This document shows, one piece after another, positions 1 through 4,630 of a stretch of DNA of 8,362 nt. Source of the DNA: Rubrobacter sp. (GTDB lineage Bacteria > Actinomycetota > Rubrobacteria > Rubrobacterales > Rubrobacteraceae); assembly GCA_019247245.1 (NCBI GenBank), contig JAFAPF010000475.1, forward strand, positions 1-8,362, written 5' to 3'. The position numbers were made by a program, and so were the translations under genes. The first letter of the stretch is position 1. Every line of letters starts with the position of its first letter. The notes beneath the pieces are model-generated. The model worked only from the letters and a program-made list of their open reading frames with translations. It was not told the DNA's origin and made no database searches.

Positions 1-171
1 GCCGACGGCAAACAGTACACCTACGAGGTGTTCAAGACATTTGAGGTAGATCCGACGGATCTGTATGTAACGGAGCCGGTAAATGGGAAGAACATAGTGA
101 CGCTCCAGTCGTGCACGCTTCCCGATTATGCTAAGCGTGTGATCGTCCAGGCCGAGCTCAAGAACAGCTGA
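1..171 (+). CDS. Sortase, C-terminal end (gene cut by window edge)
   Basis: This is the last 56 residues of a sortase, a membrane-anchored cysteine transpeptidase that cleaves sorting signals and links surface proteins to the envelope. The frame is open from base 1 to a TGA at 169-171. The visible part has the late beta-strand Tyr-Glu-Val followed by the active-site segment Val-Thr-Leu-Gln-Ser-Cys, the TLxTC signature of sortases with Ser in place of the usual second Thr. The Cys is the nucleophile. A Lys-Arg-Val-Ile-Val strand follows, where sortases carry the catalytic Arg. The Tyr-Val-Thr-Glu-Pro stretch before the Cys and the Leu-Pro-Asp-Tyr-Ala-Lys-Arg after it resemble class E/D housekeeping sortases of Gram-positive actinobacteria. 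The catalytic His and the N-terminal anchor lie outside the window, so the class is an inference. Confidence 0.75.
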   Translation, partial: ADGKQYTYEVFKTFEVDPTDLYVTEPVNGKNIVTLQSCTLPDYAKRVIVQAELKNS

Positions 172-375
172 AGGCGAGCATCTTGGCGATGACGAGGAGC
201 TTTGGGAAGGCCAGGCCATGAGCCCTGGACCTCTTCCTTGTCCTGACCTATAGCTCATATGACATGCAGATCAGAGCCATCGGTGACCAGCAGAGTCTTC
301 ATCCTTATCTTCTGCGCACACAGCAGGTCAATGGGTATGTCTGACAACGCTGCCCAAAAGGGCTCTTCGTAGAAC

Positions 376-867
376 TTGTGGAGCTCTGCTGATACGTTAG
401 GCAATCGGAGCTACATCGAAGACTTACGAGCACTAGTTGGCACCAGGCAGCTTATAACGGTAGGGGTCGGCGTAGTCGTGCTGCGAGGACAAGAGGTGTT
501 ACTGGAATTGCGACGGGACAGTCAACAGTGGGGTATGCTTGGTGGCTTCAAGGAGCTCAGCGAGACGCTCGAAGATGCGGCACGGCGCGAGCTGCTCGAG
601 GAGACCGGTTTGACCGCGCGAACGCTACGCTTCCTCACCCTCTGCTCAGGACCCGAATATGGATATACCTACCCAAACGGGGACCGCATCGAGCAGGTTG
701 CGGCCTTATACCAAGCGGTCGAGGTTGAAGGGGATATGCGCACAGACCCAGCCGAGAATCTCGAGTTGCGCTACTTCAGCGTGTACGAGTTGCCTTCTCC
801 GATGCAACCCCTAAGCGAACGCCTGTTAGCCAGAGCATTCAGGGTTCTCGACGTCGAACGCTCGTAG
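376..867 (+). CDS. Nudix hydrolase
   Basis: A 163-residue Nudix-fold pyrophosphohydrolase of the type that cleaves nucleoside diphosphates linked to another group; the substrate cannot be told from sequence. The full Nudix box (Gx5Ex7REUxEExGU) is present: Gly57, Glu63, Arg71-Glu72, Glu75-Glu76 and Gly78-Leu79, so all metal-binding Glu residues are intact. A strand of alternating Val/Gly (residues 28-35) before it and the Trp-Gly-Met-Leu-Gly-Gly loop are typical. The N-terminal Ser-Tyr-Ile-Glu-Asp-Leu-Arg segment is often seen in YjhB-like Nudix proteins. The start is TTG at 376, the first start codon after an in-frame TAG at 370-372. No other in-frame start precedes the conserved part and the only purine-rich stretch (about 357-361) is far away, so initiation may be weak. 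The gene converges with the gene on the opposite strand at 958; no clear terminator was seen between them. Confidence 0.88.
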   Translation: MWSSADTLGNRSYIEDLRALVGTRQLITVGVGVVVLRGQEVLLELRRDSQQWGMLGGFKELSETLEDAARRELLEETGLTARTLRFLTLCSGPEYGYTYPNGDRIEQVAALYQAVEVEGDMRTDPAENLELRYFSVYELPSPMQPLSERLLARAFRVLDVERS

Positions 868-957
868 TGCCGATGTAGCTTAGGCTGTTTAGCAAAAAAT
901 CCCGCACCAATAGCCAGAGCATAAAAAGAGCCGGCGTCTACGCTTCTTACGTACTAA

Positions 958-1284
958 CTACTCTGTTACTTTGCGCGTGGCGAGTTTGGTCAAATTCAAT
1001 TCGTGTGCACCAACCCTCCCGGCTGTTATCTCCGGGGGATTTGGTATCAACGAGGACAGATTTTGCCTCACCCAGTCTGCAGCCATCCTACTGGATTCTT
1101 CTGCGCCGCTTTGGTCTTCAAAGACGCTAACAGCGGCGATCACGCCGTCCCCCGCATCCAGCGCGTAATACTCTAGAAATCCTGGTGCATCCTTGATAAT
1201 GGGTATGAAGCCCTCGAGGACCTGCCGCGTTACCTCATCGACTGACCCAGGGTCTACCTGGTAGCGGCGTATGGCTACGTACAT
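958..1284 (-). CDS. ABM-like dimeric alpha/beta-barrel protein
   Basis: A 108-residue protein that looks like the antibiotic biosynthesis monooxygenase (ABM)/ferredoxin-like dimeric barrel superfamily. It starts with a strand Tyr-Val-Ala-Ile-Arg-Arg-Tyr, then a helix (about residues 14-32), the Pro-Gly-Phe turn at 34-36, paired strands Tyr-Tyr-Ala-Leu and Ala-Ala-Val-Ser-Val-Phe (about 39-55), a second long helix (about 60-78) and a last strand (about 86-93). Members act as small monooxygenases, isomerases or stress proteins; no specific catalytic residues are recognisable here, so the role is open. The start at 1284 is chosen because an excellent Shine-Dalgarno (AAAGGAG, 1293-1299) lies eight bases upstream. 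The frame stays open up to 1455, but that extension reads through the ribosome site and a likely promoter. It is probably transcribed alone. Confidence 0.8.
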   Translation of the reverse strand: MYVAIRRYQVDPGSVDEVTRQVLEGFIPIIKDAPGFLEYYALDAGDGVIAAVSVFEDQSGAEESSRMAADWVRQNLSSLIPNPPEITAGRVGAHELNLTKLATRKVTE

Positions 1285-1292
1285 TCGCTTTG

Positions 1293-1299
1293 CTCCTTT
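1293..1299 (-). promoter_or_regulatory. Ribosome binding site deciding the start of the 958-1284 gene
   Basis: On the minus strand the sequence AAAGGAG is followed by an eight-base spacer and ATG at 1284. It rejects the longer open frame that runs up to 1455. Confidence 0.75.
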
Positions 1300-1359
1300 C
1301 CCGCTTTCTTCAATCCCCACGGTTGACTTTAGCCGCAAATCTACCATAAGGGGGAAGCG

Positions 1360-1365
1360 AGTATA
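1360..1365 (-). promoter_or_regulatory. Possible -10 element of the 958-1284 gene
   Basis: On the minus strand an A/T-rich TATATATACT tract contains TATACT, one base off the sigma-70-type -10 consensus, in otherwise G+C-rich DNA. It would give a leader of roughly 70 bases. No convincing -35 hexamer lies 16-18 bases upstream, so this is tentative. Confidence 0.3.
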
Positions 1366-1502
1366 TATACGCGGGTGTTCGATCCTGGCTGACGAACGTG
1401 CGCGCCTGTAGGGTGCTGCGGTTGCCCCTACCGTTGAGGGCGGGGAGGAGTGCACCGCCGCAGCTTGAAACGCATATCACTTCCGCGTGGTAAGATGTGG
1501 TT

Positions 1503-1603
1503 GTGGGCGACGGGCTTAGGTCGGTTGGGAGGCTTATTCACCCCCTTCCATGAGTAACTGCTCTTTTCTTCCCGCCGCCACGAAGGCGGTGGATTTCTCT
1601 TTT
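1503..1603 (+). ncRNA. Candidate small RNA in the 1285-2184 gap
   Basis: No protein explains this stretch, but it has the parts of a short transcript. An extended -10-like TGGTAAGAT lies at 1488-1496, with TTGAAA at 1465-1470 as a poorly spaced (20-base) -35. It is followed by a seven-base-pair stem (TGGGAGG 1526-1532 with CCTTCCA 1544-1550, one G-U pair) around a C-rich loop, and ends in a strong hairpin plus T-tract (1572-1603). The C-rich stretch is partly repeated at 1615-1628. C-rich loops recall the actinobacterial 6C RNA class, but the runs here are five C, so assignment is not claimed. The boundaries are inferred. Confidence 0.3.
1572..1603 (+). terminator. Rho-independent-type terminator
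   Basis: An eight-base-pair stem (CCGCCGCC 1572-1579 with GGCGGTGG 1585-1592, one G-T pair) closes a five-base loop ACGAA and is followed by the T-rich tail ATTTCTCTTTT. The orientation is plus strand, so it serves neither flanking minus-strand gene. It is therefore evidence for a plus-strand transcript in the gap. Confidence 0.6.
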
Positions 1604-1629
1604 ATCGTAACAACTTATCCCCCTCCACC

Positions 1630-1684
1630 GCCCTCTGGCCTCTGACTCTTGGTGCAAGGTTTTCTTCTAAGCCAGAGGGCTTTT
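1630..1684 (+). terminator. Long-loop hairpin with T-tract, terminator-like
   Basis: A perfect ten-base-pair inverted repeat (GCCCTCTGGC 1630-1639 with GCCAGAGGGC 1671-1680) is followed at once by TTTT. The 31-base loop holds a small inner stem CTTG/CAAG (about 1649-1659). The loop is long for a simple terminator, so it could also be a structured RNA element reading in the plus direction. Confidence 0.4.
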
Positions 1685-1728
1685 GAGTCAAAACCGGCTT
1701 GTGGTGTAAAGCCCGATTCGCTCGAAAA

Positions 1729-1754
1729 ACTCGTTTTGAACACTCGTTTTGAAC
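1729..1754. repeat. 13-base perfect tandem repeat
   Basis: The unit ACTCGTTTTGAAC occurs twice with no spacer (1729-1741 and 1742-1754), just upstream of the hairpin region at 1775. It could be a paired protein-binding site or simple slippage; nothing decides between these. Confidence 0.6.
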
Positions 1755-1774
1755 CAAAGTCTGCCAATTAATAG

Positions 1775-1876
1775 TAGCCGGGGCGACGAGGAGAGGCCCC
1801 GGCTACGAAGCGAGAGGCTGGCATGGAGACTAGATGAAGCGCCAGCCCGCGTAGCCATCGAGGAAGTTAGCTACGC
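1775..1876. other. Overlapping inverted repeats with mutually exclusive pairings
   Basis: Four segments can pair as neighbours. TAGCCGGGGC (1775-1784) is perfectly complementary to GCCCCGGCTA (1796-1805). GGCTACG (1801-1807) is complementary to CGTAGCC (1850-1856). GCGTAGC (1849-1855) is complementary to GCTACGC (1870-1876). A further stem GGCTGGC/GCCAGCC (1816-1822 and 1841-1847) sits inside the middle pairing. The outer stems therefore exclude the middle one, the layout seen in attenuators and riboswitch expression platforms. After the last segment comes TTTAT, a weak T-tract on the plus strand. No gene starts directly downstream on either strand, so a regulatory role is inference. It may instead be a fold-back repeat. 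Confidence 0.45.
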
Positions 1877-2184
1877 TTTATAGTATGGCGAATCGTCCTG
1901 AAAAGACGCTGAAGAAATTATGAGAAATCAGTGAAAGTTTATTTCCATAACATCAGGGTAATCGCCTACTAACCACCTCATACCACGCGCTCTTCTTCGT
2001 TTTCCTGTAGCGTCTCCTGCGCTAGTACAGCGGTGGCGTAGCTGTACTCTATGTAAAGGCACGTAGGTATTAGCGTTATCGGGTGTCTAGAGGGGTGCCT
2101 CTTACTTCTGAAGGAGAACTCCGCGAGGCGGAAGATGCAACCGCTCTTTCTACTCCTGTTAGCCCCGGTAGCGGTGGACCAGTA
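1877..2184. other. Gap downstream of the CPBP gene, no gene seen
   Basis: No open frame with a plausible start and composition was found. The only notable structure is the inverted repeat AGTACAGC (2024-2031) with GCTGTACT (2041-2048), eight perfect base pairs around a nine-base loop, about 140 bases past the stop of the minus-strand membrane protease. It lacks a T-tract on either side, so it is not called a terminator. Confidence 0.4.
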
Positions 2185-3168
2185 TCACCCAGCCCCTAAA
2201 TACGCGAGAATCGTTAACAGAAAGTCGTAGCTCGCGTGCGCGAGGAAGGAGGCCGTGGTATTCAGCCGACGACGCAGAACGCCCAACGCTACGGACAGCA
2301 GGAATACGTAGGCTAGCGCTACAGACGGTCCGTATTGTTTGTGCATGGAAGCAAAGAGTATAGAGGTCAAAGCTATACCAAAAACTGGCTGCAGAGCACC
2401 TCGGAAAAGAGTCTCTTCTCCTAGACCTGCGCTTAAAGCTAAAAGAAGAGCGAAAAGCACCGCTGCTAGAGGGTTCAAATCCTGGGGGACAAATAGCTTC
2501 TCTGTATTACTCCCAACTTGGTCGTAGAGGTCTGGCTGAAGATACTGGAAGAGTTCGTCGCTGACGAACCCAAGTACTATCCAAACCACTACGAACAGAG
2601 CAACAACCCCGAGTTGCGGCACTGTGATGTAGCCATAGCCCAGACGAGCTAGCGTCTGCCGTGGGTTTCGGCGGATACCTACACCTACACCGACGACGGC
2701 TACCACCAGAAGTGGTAGCTCGCTGGTGAGCATATCTGATAGGGAGAGCCTGTGAAGCCCTTGCGTGAACGTAGCTTCCGTTTCTGTGAAAGAGGCAAGA
2801 TCCATAACGTTGGAAGCCAGAACCATGACGAATAACCAGAGCGCTAAAACAACCGGCGGCTCCGTCCACTTCTGGTTCCCCGCCCGTCGGCCCCCCATCC
2901 GACGTAGCGGCGCTACACATATAGAAATCCCGACCAGACCCGCGGCTACGGCGAGCAGGCTCATCATACGTAGGGTAGAGATAGAGAGCTCCGCGGCGGA
3001 CACAAGGAGGCGAGGGCCTAGTACGCCAAGAAGCACCCCAAATCCCGACACGAAAAGGGACAGCACAAGCAGGGTCACTAGTAGACTGACCTCGGCTACT
3101 CGGTTCCTTGCTCCTATGCGTGCTATGAGCGCTAAGGCTGCTACTACTATAGTGATAAACCACACCAT
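2185..3168 (-). CDS. CPBP-family intramembrane glutamic protease
   Basis: A 327-residue polytopic membrane protein of the CPBP (Abi/CAAX-protease-like) family, which cleaves substrates within the membrane. Hydrophobic segments begin at once (residues 2-17) and recur at about 27-50, 68-86, 104-120, 150-164, 184-202, 234-250, 262-275, 283-298 and 310-323. The family motifs are all in the C-terminal part: Glu251-Glu252 to Arg256 (EExxxR), Phe272 to His276 (FxxxH) and His311 to Asp315 (HxxxN/D, here the Asp form). The fold and catalytic set are therefore intact; the substrate is unknown. The start is uncertain. ATG 3168 directly precedes the first membrane segment and has AGGAGG 16 bases upstream, which is long. 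ATG 3198 or GTG 3201 have only AAGGA at 10-13 bases. The frame stays open to GTG 3348, but that part is basic and unlike the family. It seems to be a single-gene unit. Confidence 0.88.
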   Translation of the reverse strand: MVWFITIVVAALALIARIGARNRVAEVSLLVTLLVLSLFVSGFGVLLGVLGPRLLVSAAELSISTLRMMSLLAVAAGLVGISICVAPLRRMGGRRAGNQKWTEPPVVLALWLFVMVLASNVMDLASFTETEATFTQGLHRLSLSDMLTSELPLLVVAVVGVGVGIRRNPRQTLARLGYGYITVPQLGVVALFVVVWIVLGFVSDELFQYLQPDLYDQVGSNTEKLFVPQDLNPLAAVLFALLLALSAGLGEETLFRGALQPVFGIALTSILFASMHKQYGPSVALAYVFLLSVALGVLRRRLNTTASFLAHASYDFLLTILAYLGAG

Positions 3169-3227
3169 CGTGTTGACTACTTTACCTCCTGCTTGCATCA
3201 CAAGGCCAATATCCTTGATAAAGTTCT

Positions 3228-3245
3228 GAAATTTCTGGGAATTTC
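3228..3245. promoter_or_regulatory. Inverted repeat upstream of the CPBP gene
   Basis: GAAATT (3228-3233) and AATTTC (3240-3245) form an A/T-rich dyad about 60 bases upstream of the preferred start at 3168. Its place in the likely promoter region suggests an operator, but the arms are short and chance is possible. Confidence 0.25.
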
Positions 3246-3352
3246 TCCAACAGCGCGTTGTGATGGTATTACCCAGCCGGCTTGTTCTTGCATGCCACGC
3301 TCGACGGAAGCCCCTATCATCTCGCCTAGATCCTCTAAAACCAATCACACCT

Positions 3353-3575
3353 TATGTGCTTGCCGTACCGTGTGGTTCAACATCGCTGCAAAGCACTGTA
3401 AATCCTATTGAAGAAGAGGCTTTCTCAAAGATCACGGGGATTTTTTGCGAAAGGCTGAAGCTCGCAGTCGGCAGACTTTAGTAGAAGCCATCGGTCGGGC
3501 GCTCTCGGCGATCAGTAAGATGCTTGCGGTTTCTTCGAGCATTGCGGCTCCCCAAGTACTAGTCAGATACTGTGA
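3353..3575 (+). pseudogene. IS630-family transposase, C-terminal remnant with frameshifts
   Basis: Three frames read in sequence give the C-terminus of an IS630-type DDE transposase. From 3401 comes Asn-Pro-Ile-Glu-Glu then Ala-Phe-Ser-Lys-Ile, the segment carrying the catalytic Glu after the usual YxPxxSPxxNPIE block; the preceding residues from 3353 are badly decayed. At a six-T run (3441-3446) the frame changes to give Arg-Lys-Ala-Glu-Ala-Arg, then Val-Glu-Ala-Ile-Gly-Arg-Ala-Leu-Ser-Ala. A second shift near 3511-3519 gives Asp-Ala-Cys-Gly-Phe-Phe-Glu-His-Cys-Gly and a TGA at 3573-3575, matching the family's usual FFxHxGY ending. Both shifts look like loss of one base. An extra Glu codon is also present after NPIE. 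The N-terminal two thirds, with the helix-turn-helix and first Asp residues, are absent, so it cannot be active. Confidence 0.75.
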
Positions 3576-3607
3576 AACAGGCTGTAGGGCCAGGAAGTGG
3601 TCGACAA

Positions 3608-3626
3608 CACTACTGCAAATCTGCTA
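3608..3626. repeat. Possible right end of the decayed IS630 element
   Basis: About 35 bases past the transposase stop, ACTGCAAA (3612-3619) is followed by CTGCTA. On the reverse strand this reads TAGCAG then TTTGCAGT, similar to the end of the fold-back element at 3754 (TACAGCGG then TTTGCAGT). A terminal repeat is expected at this distance from the stop, but the match is short. Confidence 0.3.
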
Positions 3627-3753
3627 GCTCATGATCCTATGTTCGCCTGGGTAGGAAGAGAGCGTTTGCAGTTTCAGCCAAACCGACGCGGCAGATCAAG
3701 GTAGCGTCAGCTTATGCCCTCTGTCACCATGGCAGCTAGCGAATGAGAGGCTC

Positions 3754-3880
3754 TACAGCGGTTTGCAGTGAAGCAAACCACACTATGGTGAGCCATTAGA
3801 GCGTGCGCATGACCTCTGCTTAGGAGAGAAGCACGCGCATCGAAGGTGGGGATGGCTCAATAACAGCGCAAACCGCTATA
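3754..3880. mobile_element. TA-flanked fold-back element, probable MITE
   Basis: An element of about 123 bp (3756-3878) is bounded by TA at 3754-3755 and 3879-3880, the target duplication of IS630/Tc1-mariner elements. Its ends are inverted repeats: AGCGGTTTGC (3757-3766) and GCAAACCGCT (3868-3877). Two further nested pairings share almost the same centre: TGAGCCAT (3789-3796) with ATGGCTCA (3852-3859), and GCGTGC (3801-3806) with GCACGC (3831-3836). It has no coding capacity. The neighbouring IS630 transposase remnant and a related end sequence there suggest it was moved by that family. This call rests on structure only; other copies would be needed to confirm the ends. Confidence 0.55.
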
Positions 3881-3999
3881 AGGCTAGTAGGCAGAAAGAG
3901 ACTGCCGAATGGGAAGGAGGGCACCTCCTGAGGCCGGCAGACGCACGCAAGGGCGGAGCGATCGAGATATGGATTACGGGACTTGCTATAGGCGCGGCA

Positions 4000-4401
4000 G
4001 TGCTGACTGCAGCTGTACAGATCTCGAGCAAAGTTAACGCACCAACTTGGCTCTTCGTTGCGCTATATGTGCTCATAGGCGTAGTTGGAATCGCCGCGGC
4101 CCTAGTTAAGCGGCGGAAAACGCGAGTTGATGAGAGACGAGCGTGGGATCAAGAGGTCACGAGCTATCTGGCACTCGGACCAGGAAGATCGGCTGAGCTG
4201 CCTCAGGTATCAGAGGTCTCTCCCTACCAGCTAGGGGTCTCCCACAGTGCTTACGCCCCGGACGACACCCATCGGGAAGACCCTTACGTCCATCGAGAAG
4301 AAGTCGATGATCGGCTGCGTGAGACGCTATCTAGACGCGATCCACCCTTCGTAATCGTTGTGGGGGGACTCCAAATCGGGGAAATCGCGCACCACGTATG
4401 A
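4000..4401 (+). CDS. N-terminal fragment of the broken NTPase (membrane anchor)
   Basis: This is the first open piece of the 3961-5540 gene, read from GTG 4000, the first standard start in frame. That start would remove most of the first membrane segment, so the natural start is probably upstream at 3961. It keeps the membrane segment Leu-Phe-Val-Ala-Leu-Tyr-Val-Leu-Ile-Gly (about residues 19-36), a basic Lys-Arg-Arg-Lys anchor, and a linker with Glu-Asp-Pro-Tyr-Val near residue 95. It runs out of frame exactly at Gly-Gly of the Walker A motif and adds a short unrelated tail before TGA at 4399-4401. As it stands it would be a small membrane protein without NTP binding. Confidence 0.45.
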   Translation: MLTAAVQISSKVNAPTWLFVALYVLIGVVGIAAALVKRRKTRVDERRAWDQEVTSYLALGPGRSAELPQVSEVSPYQLGVSHSAYAPDDTHREDPYVHREEVDDRLRETLSRRDPPFVIVVGGLQIGEIAHHV

Positions 4402-4630
4402 GGCTGTGCTCGCTGAGCTATGGGACAGCGCGCTGATCGTACCAGCCAGCACGGAAGCGATCGGGAAGCTGTTCTCTCTCGATCCACCTCTCAAGCTAGA
4501 CCCCACACCAGCAGTGCTTTGGTTGGACGACCTCGATGAAGCGCGCCTGGGGGGCGCTTACTCCGGGGCTTTTGCATCGGCTAAGCGCCGAAGTGGTCGT
4601 GGTCGGCTCCAGGACCTCCCAGCGCCGTGA
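4358..4630 (+). CDS. Middle fragment of the broken NTPase (Walker A and B)
   Basis: This frame starts at TTG 4358 inside the first fragment. It holds the whole Walker A motif (Gly-Asp-Ser-Lys-Ser-Gly-Lys-Ser, residues 3-10) and the Walker B strand ending Asp-Asp-Leu-Asp (about residues 54-60). It then loses frame at the second G6 run and ends in about 28 unrelated residues. It has no ribosome site of its own and is best read as part of the 3961-5540 pseudogene, not as a separate gene. Confidence 0.3.
   Translation: MWGDSKSGKSRTTYEAVLAELWDSALIVPASTEAIGKLFSLDPPLKLDPTPAVLWLDDLDEARLGGAYSGAFASAKRRSGRGRLQDLPAP

Noticed and set aside
1285..1455. N-terminal extension of the 958-1284 gene to 1455
   Set aside because: It reads through a good ribosome site and a likely -10 element, and the added residues are Pro/Arg-rich and unlike the compact fold that follows.
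2471..2484. GGTTCAAATCC, similar to a tRNA T-arm
   Set aside because: It lies within the CPBP coding frame and no D-arm, anticodon arm or acceptor stem can be paired around it.
2507..3163. 218-codon minus-strand frame inside the CPBP gene
   Set aside because: It is a shadow of the CPBP gene in another frame, with Ser/Arg/Gly-rich low-complexity composition and no motifs.
3756..3878. CRISPR-like or rho-independent terminator interpretation of the hairpins
   Set aside because: There is no regular repeat-spacer pattern and no T-tract; TA-flanked terminal repeats fit a MITE better.
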